Of a stretch of 52,050 nt of DNA, positions 23,873-33,275 are shown piece after piece. The position numbers and the translations under genes are program-made. The DNA lies in assembly GCA_046094505.1 (NCBI GenBank), contig JBJTHN010000032.1, positions 1 to 52,050 of the forward strand. The letters are read 5' to 3'. How positions within the stretch are numbered: position 1 is the first letter of the stretch; every line of letters starts with the position of its first letter. Source of the stretch: RFTU01 sp046094505. GTDB taxonomy: Bacteria > Pseudomonadota > Gammaproteobacteria > Burkholderiales > Burkholderiaceae_C. The notes beneath the pieces are model-generated. The model was given only the letters and a program-made list of their open reading frames with translations. It was not told where the DNA came from and ran no database searches.

Positions 23873-25122
23873 GCCTGTTAGCCCTACTCCTGCCCGCACG
23901 CAGCCGCGCCTTAGCGTTGGGTGAGACGCCGGCAGGAGCACGCTTGAACACCGCCGTGGAGTCCCCGGCCGAGTGGCGCTTCGTGTACAGCCGACAGGGC
24001 CTGAGCGTAGACCGTGAGGGCCGCGCCGCCGCAGCTGACTTGCCCAAGGCCGACCGCGTGGTCTTGGTGGTCCAGGACGAGGACGTGGCCTGGCTGTCGG
24101 CCGCCTTGCCCAAGGCATCGGCCAAGCGGCTGCCTGAGGTGCTGCGCGGCGCCCTGGAAGACCAGTTGTTGGAAGACCCTGCGTCAGCGCACCTGGCGCT
24201 GGGGCCGGGCGGCTTGCGCGAGGACGGGCCCACTTGGGTGGCCGCGCTGCACCGGCCCTGGCTGGAGCGGCAACTGCAGGCCCTGAGTGAGCAAGGCCTG
24301 CAGGCCGACGCCCTGGTGTGCCCGAGTGAACCCGCCACACCGTTGCAGGCGCATGCCCGCTTGGGTGCTGACGGCCAGGCCTTGGCCGTGGTGTGCGGCC
24401 CCGAAGGCGTGGCGCAGTGGCCACTGGCTTGGCCCGGCGGGCGCGAACGCTTGCAGGCCGTGCCCGCCTGGACGGCCGAGCCGGCGGCCGCGCGGCTGCT
24501 GGCCGAGCAGGGGCACGCCAATGCGCGGCTGCTCGACGCCGCGCATCGGGCCCTGCAGGCCGCGCAATCGGGCACCAATCTGCTGCAACTGGGCCTGGCC
24601 CCCCGCATGAAGGGCTCACGCGCACTGTGGGCGGCTTGGGCCACCCTCAAAGACCGGCGCTACCGTGCCCTGCATGTGGGACTGGCCGCCCTGGTGCTGG
24701 TGCAGGTGGTGGGCTTGAACCTGCAGGCCTGGCGCGCGCACGGCGAGGTTCAGGCCCTGCGCCAGCAACAGCAGGACATCCTGCGTGAGGCCTTCCCCTC
24801 GATCAAGGTGGTGCTGGACCCCCTGCTGCAGGCCGAGCGTGAGTTGCTGAGGATGCGCCGTGCGACCGGCGAGCCCGGGCCGGATGATCTGGAGACGGCC
24901 CTGGATGTGGTGGCCGGGGCCTGGGCCACGCAGCCCTTGCCAGCCGGGCAGCTGAAGTCGTTACGCTGGGATGAGCAAGGCCTGGCCCTGTTGGCGGCTG
25001 CATTGGTATGGCCGCCTGAGGCCGTGCAGCGCCTGCAGGAGCATGCAGGCCGCTTGGGTTGGCAAACCCGCCAGGACGGCCCAACCCTGCGGCTGGTCCG
25101 TCCGGGCGCGGGCGCGCCATGA
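23869..25122 (+). CDS. gspL: Type II secretion platform protein GspL
   Basis: GspL spans the inner membrane, recruits the ATPase GspE on the cytoplasmic side and pairs with GspM in the periplasm. The 417-residue protein has an actin-like cytoplasmic part (about 1-255), one membrane helix (ALHVGLAALVLVQVVGLNL, about 265-285) and a periplasmic ferredoxin-like domain (LKSLRWDEQGLALLAAAL). Start and stop overlap the neighbouring genes by four bases each. Confidence 0.92.
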   Translation: MSLLALLLPARSRALALGETPAGARLNTAVESPAEWRFVYSRQGLSVDREGRAAAADLPKADRVVLVVQDEDVAWLSAALPKASAKRLPEVLRGALEDQLLEDPASAHLALGPGGLREDGPTWVAALHRPWLERQLQALSEQGLQADALVCPSEPATPLQAHARLGADGQALAVVCGPEGVAQWPLAWPGGRERLQAVPAWTAEPAAARLLAEQGHANARLLDAAHRALQAAQSGTNLLQLGLAPRMKGSRALWAAWATLKDRRYRALHVGLAALVLVQVVGLNLQAWRAHGEVQALRQQQQDILREAFPSIKVVLDPLLQAERELLRMRRATGEPGPDDLETALDVVAGAWATQPLPAGQLKSLRWDEQGLALLAAALVWPPEAVQRLQEHAGRLGWQTRQDGPTLRLVRPGAGAP

Positions 25123-25652
25123 CCCTGGCGAAAGGAACCACGGTGGAGCCCATCACGCATTTGCACAGCACCTGGAACGGATTGAGCCCGCGGGAGCGCG
25201 CGGGCCTGCGGGCCGCAGGCCTGTTGTTGGCCCTCTTCCTGCTGTGGTCGGTGGCCGTCAGGCCGGCCTGGCTCACCTTGGAGCGGGCCGCCGCTGAGCG
25301 GGCACAGGCGCTGGCCGACACGGAGCGCCTGCAGGCCCTGGCGGCCCAAGCCACGGGCCTTCGAACCGCGGCAGCCACCGCAGCCGCGCAAGGCGATGCG
25401 GCACGGCCCAAGGCAGCGGCCATCGATGACACCAGCCGCGCGTTGGTGGTCCGCGCGCTGGGCCGGTCAGCGCGCTTGGAACCCATGGGTTCAGCGGTGG
25501 TGCTCAGCTTTGAGGGCGTGGGTGGCGAGCAACTGCGGCAAGGGCTGAAGACCCTGAGGGTGCGTTGGGGTGCCCTGCCGGTTCAGGCCGAGCTCACCCC
25601 GGAAGCGGACGGCTTGCGTGGCCGGATCCGACTGCAATGGGCAGCCGATTGA
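25119..25652 (+). CDS. gspM: Type II secretion platform protein GspM
   Basis: GspM is the bitopic partner of GspL. The ATG at 25119 gives 177 residues: cytoplasmic WNGLSPRERAGLRAAG, a membrane helix (LLLALFLLWSVAVRPAWLTL), an Ala-rich coiled-coil segment, and a ferredoxin-like end (VVLSFEGVGGEQLRQGLKTL). It is coupled to gspL by ATGA and overlaps gspN by 16 bases. Confidence 0.88.
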   Translation: MTLAKGTTVEPITHLHSTWNGLSPRERAGLRAAGLLLALFLLWSVAVRPAWLTLERAAAERAQALADTERLQALAAQATGLRTAAATAAAQGDAARPKAAAIDDTSRALVVRALGRSARLEPMGSAVVLSFEGVGGEQLRQGLKTLRVRWGALPVQAELTPEADGLRGRIRLQWAAD

Positions 25653-26530
25653 TTCGCCACCGAACCCAGGAGCGCGCCCAGCTTCGCTCGCTGCGGGGCG
25701 CTGCTTGGGCCGGTCTGTTCACGGGCGCCGTACTGGGCGCGGTATGGGCAGCGCCGGCCGCTTGGATGGGTGTGCTGCTGGACCGCGCGAGCCACGGCCG
25801 CGTGCAGGCCTTGCACGCCACCGGCACGCTTTGGAATGGTCAGGCCACCCTGGCCTTGGGCGGGGGGCCGGGCAGTGGGGTGGAGCTGTCCATGCCAGGG
25901 CGCTTGGCTTGGACGCTGCGCCCTGTTCTGGGCGGCACAGGCGGCCCCGGCCTTCAGCTCACCGCCCAACACCCTTTGCTTCTGGCACAAGCTGCGCAGC
26001 TCCGCGTGCAGTGGTCTGGCGCGGGCTGGGCGCTGCAGATGGGGGCCTCCCCGGGCCAGGGCCCGCTGGCGGTGGAGCTGCCGGCTGCATGGTTGGCGGG
26101 CTTGGGCGCCCCCTGGAACACGCTGCAGCCCAGCGGCCGGCTGCAGCTTCGGCTGGAGCGGCTGCACTGGCATGGCCCCGCCAACGCAGCAGCCCCGCTG
26201 GACTTGGCCCTGCAGATACAGATGACGGAGATGGCCTCGCGGATTTCCACCTTGCCGGTGCTGGGCGACTACGAGCTGAAGCTGCAGGGTGGGCCTACGG
26301 TGAACGCAAGGCTGTCCTCGCGGCCAGGCAGTGCACTGCAGCTTGAAGGACAGGGGCGCTGGACACCGGGCGGGCCCATGGCCTTTCAAGGGCAGGCCTG
26401 GGCCCTGGCCGGGCGCGAGGAAGCGCTGTCCAATCTGCTGAATATCATCGGGCGTCGCGACGGTGCGCGCTCGCTCATGGCCTTCGGGCCGCCTGGGCTC
26501 TTGGGACCGCAGCCCGCTACAACGCAATGA
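25637..26530 (+). CDS. gspN: Type II secretion protein GspN
   Basis: GspN is an accessory inner-membrane protein present in some type II systems; its precise task is not settled. The 297-residue protein has a membrane helix (GAAWAGLFTGAVLGAVWAAPA), then a beta-rich periplasmic part with LHATGTLWNGQATLALGGG, PSGRLQLRLERLHW and the end NLLNIIGRRDGARSLMAFG. I chose the ATG at 25637 (MGSRLIRHRTQERAQL); the longer reading would lie within gspM. Confidence 0.87.
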   Translation: MGSRLIRHRTQERAQLRSLRGAAWAGLFTGAVLGAVWAAPAAWMGVLLDRASHGRVQALHATGTLWNGQATLALGGGPGSGVELSMPGRLAWTLRPVLGGTGGPGLQLTAQHPLLLAQAAQLRVQWSGAGWALQMGASPGQGPLAVELPAAWLAGLGAPWNTLQPSGRLQLRLERLHWHGPANAAAPLDLALQIQMTEMASRISTLPVLGDYELKLQGGPTVNARLSSRPGSALQLEGQGRWTPGGPMAFQGQAWALAGREEALSNLLNIIGRRDGARSLMAFGPPGLLGPQPATTQ

Positions 26531-26540
26531 TGGACACGAC

Positions 26541-28796
26541 ATGAGTAGCCCGTTCAATTCCACGAAGGCACGCCCGACCCAGCTGGGGTCGCGGGTGGCG
26601 GTGCTCTGGGGTCTGGTGATGGTGCTGGGCCTGTGTGCGGGCCCTTGCTGGTCACAGGCTGCACCCGCCGCCAAGGCCACAGCACCTGCGGGTACGGGCA
26701 GCGCGCCTGCCAAGGCTGCGCGCACGCAAGAGCCGGTGACGCTGAACTTCGTGAACGCCGAAATCGAATCGGTGGCTCGGGCCATCAGTGCGATGATCAA
26801 CCGCCCCATCGTCGTCGACCCTCGCGTGAAGGCGCCGATGACGCTGTACACCGAGCGGCCGGTGCCGGTCTTTGAGGCCTACCTGAGTTTCCTCTCGGCG
26901 CTGCGCGGTGCGGGCTTTTCCATGGTGGAGTCGGGTGGCTTGCTCAAGATCCTGCCCGAGGCCGAAGCCAAGTTGCAGGCCGGCACCGTCTTGGTGGACG
27001 AAGGTGACAAGCGCGGCGACCAAATCGTCACGCAGATCTTTCGGCTCAATCATGAACAGGCCAACAACCTGGTGGCGGTGCTGCGCCCCTTGATCAGCCC
27101 GAACAACACGATCAACGTGAGCCCGGGCCACAACAGCCTGGTGATCACCGACTACGCCGACAACCTGCAGCGCATCGCCCGCATCGTGGCCGCCCTGGAC
27201 CAACCCGCGGCCACCGACCTGGAGGTGATCCCCGTTCGCCATGCGGTGGCCAGCGACCTCGCCGCCATCGTGCTGCGCATGGCCGAGGGCGGTGCGGCCG
27301 CTGTTCCCGGCAGCGCACCGGCCCCAGGTGCCAGCGGCCTGTCGGTGCTGGCCGACCCGCGCACCAACAGCCTCATCGTTCGGGCCCCCAACGCAGCGCG
27401 CATGGCCCAAATCCGGTCGGCCGTTCAGGCCTTGGACCGGCCGCTGGAAGGCGCCGCCTCACGCGGCAACATCTGGGTCGTCTACCTCAAGAACGCCGAC
27501 GCCACCCGACTGGCCACGGTGTTGCGGGCGGCCTTTGCAGCCACGGGCGGCCTTCAGGGTACCGGAACGGGCACCGCCGGCGGTACCTCATCGGCCACGC
27601 TGCCGGCCGCGGCGCTGCCAACACCTGTGGCCTCCATGGGCTCGCCCAGCGGCTCAGCGGCCCTCAGCACCCAGGCCAGCAGCCCCGTGCAGGCCAGTGC
27701 GGCGCCGTCCACCGGCGGCTTCATCCAAGCCGACCCCGCCAGCAACGGGCTCATCATCACCGCAGCCGAGCCCCTGTACAGACAGATCCGGGCCGTCATC
27801 GACCAGCTCGATACGCGGCGCGCGCAGGTGTATGTGGAGTCGCTCATCGTCAAGATCGACGCGAGCAAGGCCGCTGAGTTCGGCCTGCAGTGGCAAGGCG
27901 TGGCCGGCCAGAAGGGCGACCGCAACATCGTGGTGGGTGGCACCAACTTTGGCGGTGGCGGCAACAACATCGTGAACCTGCAGCTCGGCGCGGCCAGCGG
28001 CACCATCACCACGCCGCCGGGGGCGGGCCTGAACCTGGGCCTCATCCGCATGACCGGTGGTGTGTACACGCTGGCCTCCCTGGCGCGCTTTCTGGAAACG
28101 CAGGCCGGTGCCAACGTGCTGTCCACGCCGAACCTGGTGGCCCTGGACAACGAAGAGGCCAAGATCGTCATCGGCCAGAACGTGCCCTTCGTCACCGGCA
28201 GCTTCACCAACACCGCCGGCGGCACGGGTGCCATCAACCCCTTCCAAACCATCGAGCGGCGCGACGTGGGCCTGACCCTGCGCATCAAGAGCCAGATCGG
28301 CGAGGGCGGCACGGTGCGCATGCAGGTGTTCCAGGAGAACTCCAGCGTGGTGCCGGGGGCCACCACGGCCGCCGGGCCCACCACCGACAAGAGCTCCATT
28401 GAAACCTCGGTGGTGGTTGACGATGGGCAGATCATCGTGTTGGGCGGCCTGCTCAAGGAAGAGTTCGTTGATGGTGAAGACCGCGTGCCCGGCTTGGGCG
28501 CGCTGCCGGTGGTGGGCAGCCTCTTTCGCAGCGAAAACAAGCGGCGCGTGAAGAGCAACCTGATGGTCTTCCTGCGTCCGGTGGTGCTGCGCACCCAGCA
28601 ATCGGCCGACTCGGTCACGCTGGACCGCTACGACGCCATCCGTGCGCAACAGCTGCAGCTGCAGGCCCCTTCGGGCAGCATCCTGGGCGAAGACAACCGG
28701 CCCGTGCTGCCGGCGCGCGGCAGCACGCCAGCAGCACCGGCGGCCGCCACGCCACCGGCCCAAGCCACCCCGGCCGCCCCGGCCGCGGTGCGTTGA
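26541..28796 (+). CDS. gspD: Type II secretion secretin GspD
   Basis: GspD forms the outer-membrane channel. From the ATG at 26541 it has 751 residues. A signal peptide (VAVLWGLVMVLGLCAGPCWSQA) and Ala/Pro linker precede N0 (VTLNFVNAEIESVARAISAM), N1-N3 repeats (RLNHEQANNLVAVLRPLISP, VIPVRHAVASDLAAIVLRM, VYLKNADATRLATVLRAAF) and a secretin domain (ANVLSTPNLVALDNEEAKIV, ending VGSLFRSENKRRVKSNLMVF). A Ser/Ala-rich insert lies in N3, and there is a low-complexity Pro/Ala tail. No pilotin gene is adjacent. Confidence 0.95.
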   Translation: MSSPFNSTKARPTQLGSRVAVLWGLVMVLGLCAGPCWSQAAPAAKATAPAGTGSAPAKAARTQEPVTLNFVNAEIESVARAISAMINRPIVVDPRVKAPMTLYTERPVPVFEAYLSFLSALRGAGFSMVESGGLLKILPEAEAKLQAGTVLVDEGDKRGDQIVTQIFRLNHEQANNLVAVLRPLISPNNTINVSPGHNSLVITDYADNLQRIARIVAALDQPAATDLEVIPVRHAVASDLAAIVLRMAEGGAAAVPGSAPAPGASGLSVLADPRTNSLIVRAPNAARMAQIRSAVQALDRPLEGAASRGNIWVVYLKNADATRLATVLRAAFAATGGLQGTGTGTAGGTSSATLPAAALPTPVASMGSPSGSAALSTQASSPVQASAAPSTGGFIQADPASNGLIITAAEPLYRQIRAVIDQLDTRRAQVYVESLIVKIDASKAAEFGLQWQGVAGQKGDRNIVVGGTNFGGGGNNIVNLQLGAASGTITTPPGAGLNLGLIRMTGGVYTLASLARFLETQAGANVLSTPNLVALDNEEAKIVIGQNVPFVTGSFTNTAGGTGAINPFQTIERRDVGLTLRIKSQIGEGGTVRMQVFQENSSVVPGATTAAGPTTDKSSIETSVVVDDGQIIVLGGLLKEEFVDGEDRVPGLGALPVVGSLFRSENKRRVKSNLMVFLRPVVLRTQQSADSVTLDRYDAIRAQQLQLQAPSGSILGEDNRPVLPARGSTPAAPAAATPPAQATPAAPAAVR

Positions 28797-28808
28797 CGGG
28801 CCACGGTC

Positions 28809-30230
28809 ATGGCTGGGCCTTATCCCCTGCCCTACGGCTTCGCCAGATCCCAGCGGGTCTTGCTGGAGGACGACGGGCGCCGCCGCACGCTGTTCTTGTC
28901 CAAACGCACCGGCTGGCCTGCAGTGTCCGAGGTGCAGCGGGTGCATGGGCCCAGCGCGGTGGAGGAAATCGACGACGAGGCCCTGGACCGCCGTATCGCC
29001 CAGGCCTATGCCGGGGGTGACGGTGATGCCGCCACGGTGGTGGGCGAAGTGGAAAGCGCCGTGGACCTCTCCAGCCTGATGCAGGACCTGCCGGCGGTGG
29101 AGGACCTGCTGGAAGCCGCCCACGACGCGCCCATCATCCGCATGCTCAATGCACTGCTGACCCAGGCTGCCAAAGACGGCGCCAGCGACATCCACATCGA
29201 GCCCTATGAGCGCGCCAGTTCGGTTCGCTTTCGCGTGGACGGCACCTTGCGTGACGTGGTGCAGCCCAACCGGGCCCTGCATGCGGCCCTGATTTCGCGC
29301 CTGAAGATCATGGCCGAACTCGACATTGCCGAGAAGCGCCTTCCCCAGGACGGCCGGATTTCGCTGCGCATCGGCGGTCATGCGGTGGATGTGCGCGTGT
29401 CGACCCTGCCCAGCGCCCACGGCGAGCGTGCGGTGCTGCGCCTGTTGGACAAGGGCGATGCGCCCTTCACCCTGCAGGCCCTGGGCATGAGCGAGGCGGT
29501 GCTGGCCCCGTTTCAGCGTTTGGTGCAGCAGCCCCACGGCATCGTGCTGGTCACGGGCCCCACCGGCAGCGGCAAGACCACCACCTTGTACGCAGCGCTG
29601 CAGACGGTGGACACCCGCACCACCAATGTGCTGACGGTGGAAGACCCCATCGAGTACGAACTGCCCGGCATCGGCCAAACGCAAGTCAACGCCAAGATCG
29701 ACCTGAGCTTTGCCAAGGCCTTGCGCGCCATCCTGCGACAAGACCCCGACGTGATCATGATCGGCGAGATTCGCGACTTCGAGACCGCGCAGATCGCCAT
29801 TCAAGCCTCGCTCACAGGCCACTTGGTGCTGGCCACCTTGCACACCAACGACGCCCCCAGCGCCATCACACGCTTGACCGACATGGGGGTGGAGCCCTTC
29901 TTGTTGTCGAGTTCGCTCTTGGGCGTGTTGGCCCAGCGACTGGTGCGCAAGCTGTGCCCGGCCTGCAAGCGTCAGGACAGCCAAGGCCTGTGGCACCCCG
30001 TGGGGTGCGAGGCCTGCGGGCACACGGGCTACAAGGGCCGCACCGGCGTGTATGAGCTCATGGTGGCCGATGTAGCGGCCCGCGCACTGATCCACCAGCG
30101 TGCGGCCGAAAGCGACCTGGCCCAGGCTGCCGTGGCCGCCGGGCTCAAGCCCATGCGCGAGGACGGGCAGCGCCTGGTGTCCTTGGGCCTGACCTCAGCC
30201 GAAGAAGTGCTGCGCGTGACCCGCGAGTAG
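28809..30230 (+). CDS. gspE: Type II secretion ATPase GspE
   Basis: GspE powers secretion from the cytoplasmic side. The 473-residue protein has an N-terminal GspL-binding part, then DGASDIHIEPYE, Walker A GPTGSGKTTT (about residue 250), the Asp box and Walker B IMIGEIRDFETAQIA, the His box LHTNDAPSAITRL, and a four-cysteine zinc site (CPACKR and CEACGHTGYKG, about residues 384-406). Twelve bases separate it from gspD. Confidence 0.96.
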   Translation: MAGPYPLPYGFARSQRVLLEDDGRRRTLFLSKRTGWPAVSEVQRVHGPSAVEEIDDEALDRRIAQAYAGGDGDAATVVGEVESAVDLSSLMQDLPAVEDLLEAAHDAPIIRMLNALLTQAAKDGASDIHIEPYERASSVRFRVDGTLRDVVQPNRALHAALISRLKIMAELDIAEKRLPQDGRISLRIGGHAVDVRVSTLPSAHGERAVLRLLDKGDAPFTLQALGMSEAVLAPFQRLVQQPHGIVLVTGPTGSGKTTTLYAALQTVDTRTTNVLTVEDPIEYELPGIGQTQVNAKIDLSFAKALRAILRQDPDVIMIGEIRDFETAQIAIQASLTGHLVLATLHTNDAPSAITRLTDMGVEPFLLSSSLLGVLAQRLVRKLCPACKRQDSQGLWHPVGCEACGHTGYKGRTGVYELMVADVAARALIHQRAAESDLAQAAVAAGLKPMREDGQRLVSLGLTSAEEVLRVTRE

Positions 30231-30243
30231 CCGCCCGCTGCGC

Positions 30244-31461
30244 ATGCCCGCCTACCGCTTTGAAGCCCTGGATCCACAAGGGCGCACCCATCAGGACCTG
30301 ATCGAAGCCGACAGCGAACGGGCCGCGCGCCAGCAGTTGCGCGCGCGGCAGTGGGTACCCTTGTCGGTGGTGGCGGTGTCAACCCGCCGTGATGAAGCCG
30401 GAGCGCGCACGCTGTTGCGCGCTCGCGTGTTCACCCCCACCGCGCGCACGGTGTGGACGCGCCAGCTTGCAGGCTTGCTGGTGGCCGGTCTGCCACTGGA
30501 GCGCGCCTTGACCGCCTTGATGGACGAGGCGCCCGACCGTCGACAACAGGAACTCTTGGCCCAACTGCGCAGTGAAGTGAACGCTGGAGCGCCCTTTGCC
30601 TTGGCCCTGTCGCGGGCCCCGCAGGAGTTCGATGAGGTCTACCGGGCGGTGGTGGCCGCAGGCGAGCAAACCGGCGCGCTGGGCCAGGTGCTGGAGCGCC
30701 TGGCCGACGACCTGGAGGCACAGCAGGCGCTCAAGGCCAAGCTGTTGGCCGCCACCCTCTATCCGGCCATCGTCTCTTTGTTGTCGGTGGTGATCGTGGT
30801 GTTCCTGCTGACCTATGTGGTGCCGCAGGTGGCCAGTGTGTTCGCAGGGTCCAAGCGTGCGCTGCCGGGGCTGACCGTGGTGATGTTGGCCATCAGCGGC
30901 TTCATTCGCCACCAGGCCTGGCTGCTGCTGGCACTGGCCGCTGCCGGCGCTGCCGGGCTGCACCTGGCCCTGAAGGTGCCGGCCGTGGCCTTGAAGGCTG
31001 ATGCGGCGTGGCTGCGGCTGCCCCTGGTGGGCCGCTTGGCACGGGGCTACAACAGTGCGCGCTTTGCCGGCACGCTGGCCATGCTGGCCGGCGCCGGTGT
31101 GCCCATCCTCAAGTCCCTGCAAGCCGCCGCCGACACCTTGTCCAACCTAGCGATGAAAGAAGACGCCTTGAAGGCGCTCGTCCAGGTCCGCGAAGGCGCG
31201 CCGCTGGCCAGTGCCCTGGCCGACAAGCGCCGATTCCCAGGTCTGCTGGCCATGTTTGCCCGGCTGGGCGAACAGACCGGCCAAATGCCGCAGATGCTGC
31301 AGCGCGCCGCGCAGCAATTGGGCGGCGAGGTGCAACGCCGGGCGATGGCCTTGGCCACCCTGCTCGAGCCGCTGCTGATCGTGGCCATGGGGGGCCTGGT
31401 GATGCTGATCGTGTTGGCCGTGCTGCTGCCCATCATCCAGCTCAACACCTGGGTGCGCTGA
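30244..31461 (+). CDS. gspF: Type II secretion inner-membrane protein GspF
   Basis: GspF is the polytopic platform protein at the centre of the machine. The 405-residue protein starts MPAYRFEALDPQGRTHQDL and has two repeats of the T2SSF domain, each with a GEQTG motif (VVAAGEQTGALGQVLERLAD and ARLGEQTGQMPQML). The membrane helices are near residues 170, 220 and 380. It is the last gene of the operon; the 5'-nucleotidase follows after 14 bases. Confidence 0.96.
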   Translation: MPAYRFEALDPQGRTHQDLIEADSERAARQQLRARQWVPLSVVAVSTRRDEAGARTLLRARVFTPTARTVWTRQLAGLLVAGLPLERALTALMDEAPDRRQQELLAQLRSEVNAGAPFALALSRAPQEFDEVYRAVVAAGEQTGALGQVLERLADDLEAQQALKAKLLAATLYPAIVSLLSVVIVVFLLTYVVPQVASVFAGSKRALPGLTVVMLAISGFIRHQAWLLLALAAAGAAGLHLALKVPAVALKADAAWLRLPLVGRLARGYNSARFAGTLAMLAGAGVPILKSLQAAADTLSNLAMKEDALKALVQVREGAPLASALADKRRFPGLLAMFARLGEQTGQMPQMLQRAAQQLGGEVQRRAMALATLLEPLLIVAMGGLVMLIVLAVLLPIIQLNTWVR

Positions 31462-31475
31462 GGGGCCCGCCGCAC

Positions 31476-32399
31476 ATGAGCCTGAACCTTGACACGCGCC
31501 TGGTGGTGGCCATCTCCTCCCGGGCCCTGTTCGACTTTGAAGAAGAGAACAGCGTCTTCGAAGCACAAGCCCACGGGGCTTACCAACACCTGCAGCGCCA
31601 GCGCCTGGACGTGCCGGCCGCACCGGGTGTGGCCTTCCCCCTGGTGCGCAAGCTCCTGGCCTTCAACGAGCAGCAAGCGCTGGTGGAGGTGGTCATCCTC
31701 TCGCGCAACGATCCGGTCTCCGGCCTGCGCGTGTTCCGCTCGGCCAAGCACTACGGCTTGCCCATTGAACGTGGTGTGTTCACCCGTGGGCGCAGCCCTT
31801 GGCGCTACCTGCACTCCATCAGGCCTCATTTGTTTTTGTCAGCCCATGAAGCCGATGTGCGTTCGGCCCTGGCCGCCGGTGTGCCCGCCGCGCGGGTGCT
31901 GCCCGAGTCCGCGCCTGCCTCGGCCGAGCACCCGCACGAAGTCCGTATCGCCTTTGATGGCGACGCTGTGCTGTTCTCCGACGAAGCCGAGCGGGTGTAC
32001 CGCAGCGGTGGGCTCGGCGCCTTTCAGGCCCACGAACACGAGCGCGCATCGCAGCCTTTGCCCGATGGCCCCTTCAAGCCCTTCCTGCAGGCCCTGCACC
32101 GGCTGCAGCAGTTTCCGCAAACCGAAGGCCGCATCCGCACGGCCTTGGTGACCGCACGCTGCGCCCCTGCACACGAACGCGCCATCCGCACCCTCATGGA
32201 GTGGGAAGTCGACATCGATGAAGCCCTGTTCTTGGGCGGCCTGCCCAAGGGGGACTTTCTGAAGGCCTTTCAGCCCGACCTCTTCTTCGACGACCAAACC
32301 GGCCACATCGAAAACGCCGCAGCGCATGTACCGGCAGGCCACGTGGCCTCCGGAGTGGCCAACGAGCCCGCCGAACCGCCCCCGCTCGGGCCAGCCTAA
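31476..32399 (+). CDS. 5'-nucleotidase (cytosolic NT5C1-like family)
   Basis: This 307-residue protein matches the 5-nucleotidase family PF06189, related to vertebrate cytosolic 5'-nucleotidase I, which dephosphorylates nucleoside monophosphates. The start MSLNLDTRLVVAISSRALFD, the blocks VVILSRNDPVSGLRVFRS and RIAFDGDAVLFSDEAERV, and the end PDLFFDDQTGHIENA and HVPAGHVASGVAN are family-typical. It follows gspF closely and may share its transcript, but nothing links it to secretion. Its stop overlaps the convergent Crp/Fnr gene's stop. Confidence 0.85.
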   Translation: MSLNLDTRLVVAISSRALFDFEEENSVFEAQAHGAYQHLQRQRLDVPAAPGVAFPLVRKLLAFNEQQALVEVVILSRNDPVSGLRVFRSAKHYGLPIERGVFTRGRSPWRYLHSIRPHLFLSAHEADVRSALAAGVPAARVLPESAPASAEHPHEVRIAFDGDAVLFSDEAERVYRSGGLGAFQAHEHERASQPLPDGPFKPFLQALHRLQQFPQTEGRIRTALVTARCAPAHERAIRTLMEWEVDIDEALFLGGLPKGDFLKAFQPDLFFDDQTGHIENAAAHVPAGHVASGVANEPAEPPPLGPA

Positions 32400-33160
32400 G
32401 CCCGTTTGGGGCCCAGGAGCCGGTCTGAGCCGAAGACGCGCAGGCGGGGCAGGTCCAACACCTGCAGCCCGCCGTACTCCACGCGGATCAGGCCCTGCGC
32501 AGCCAAGGCCCGCAGCGACTCGTTCACCCGTTGCCGCGACAGGCCCACCAGATAGGCCAGCTCTTGCTGCGTGATGCGCAGCAGCTTCCCCACCAAGGGG
32601 TACAGCACCGGGTTGAACAGGGCGGCCAGGCCGCGTGCCACGCGCACATCCGGGTCGTTGATGCGGTCCACCTCGCGCGCCGCGATGAACTGGCCCAGGC
32701 GTTCGTTGAGCTGGTTCATCACGTAGGCGTTGAAGGGAATGCTGTTCTCCAGCAACCAATGAAAGGTGGGGGCAGGCAAGCCGGCCACCACGGTGCGCCG
32801 CAGGGCCTCGATGTTGTAGCGGTAGCTCTCGCGCTTGAGCAAGGTGCCCTCGCCGAACCAAGCCCCCGACGGGATGCCCGTGAAGGTGATGGACACCCCC
32901 ACCGAGGCATCGTTGCTCATCTTCATCAGGCCGTCCAGCACCCCAAACCACAGGTTGGCCGGGCGACCGATCTTGCAGATGAAGTCGCCCGGTTGGGCGT
33001 CCACCACACGCAGATCGGACAGGGCGCGTTCGCGCTGCACATCGCCGAGGCACCGCAGCCAAGGAATGGCCGACCAGTCCCGCTGCTGCACCTCACGGGC
33101 ACGCGCGATCAGCGGCAAACGCGCGCTGCGCTGTAAGGCTTGCGCAAGATGGTGAGCCAA
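32396..33160 (-). CDS. Crp/Fnr-family transcription regulator
   Basis: A 254-residue regulator with an N-terminal cyclic-nucleotide-binding-like beta roll (VVDAQPGDFICKIGRPANLW, GIPSGAWFGEGTLLK), a dimerisation helix (VMNQLNERLGQFIAAREV) and a C-terminal winged helix (LLRITQQELAYLVGLSRQ, then RVNESLRALAAQG). There is no N-terminal cysteine set for an Fe-S cluster, so it is not a classic oxygen-sensing FNR. The ligand is unknown; the cAMP-binding arginine/serine motif is not obvious. It is divergent from the acyl-CoA ligase and Liv-type cluster, with a Crp-like dyad in the gap, so it probably controls that cluster. Confidence 0.9.
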   Translation of the reverse strand: MAHHLAQALQRSARLPLIARAREVQQRDWSAIPWLRCLGDVQRERALSDLRVVDAQPGDFICKIGRPANLWFGVLDGLMKMSNDASVGVSITFTGIPSGAWFGEGTLLKRESYRYNIEALRRTVVAGLPAPTFHWLLENSIPFNAYVMNQLNERLGQFIAAREVDRINDPDVRVARGLAALFNPVLYPLVGKLLRITQQELAYLVGLSRQRVNESLRALAAQGLIRVEYGGLQVLDLPRLRVFGSDRLLGPKRA

Positions 33161-33204
33161 ATCAGCCTCTGCTAGGGTAAGTCCGGTGAGCAGTCACCCG
33201 GAAT

Positions 33205-33247
33205 TGTCGCCCGAACGACAGCAAAGCGTCAAAGACCACCCTAGTAT
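33205..33247 (+). promoter_or_regulatory. Candidate class II Crp-type promoter of the ligase/Liv cluster
   Basis: The dyad TGTCG-CCCGAA-CGACA (33205-33220) has the 5-6-5 layout of Crp/Fnr sites. A -10-like TAGTAT lies at 33242-33247, with no -35 match at the proper distance. If transcription starts about 7 bases after it (near 33254), the dyad centre is 41.5 bases upstream, the class II activator position. A second inverted repeat, CCGGTGA-GCAG-TCACCCGG, lies just upstream (33183-33200). The site is in the gap between the Crp/Fnr gene and the ligase it probably regulates. Confidence 0.5.
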
Positions 33248-33275
33248 TCGACGGTTTCATGAACCAGGGAGACCC

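Noticed and set aside
27654..30095. 813-codon minus-strand open frame opposite gspD and gspE
   Set aside because: Both secretion genes are unmistakable on the plus strand; the antisense frame has no domains or plausible start signals.
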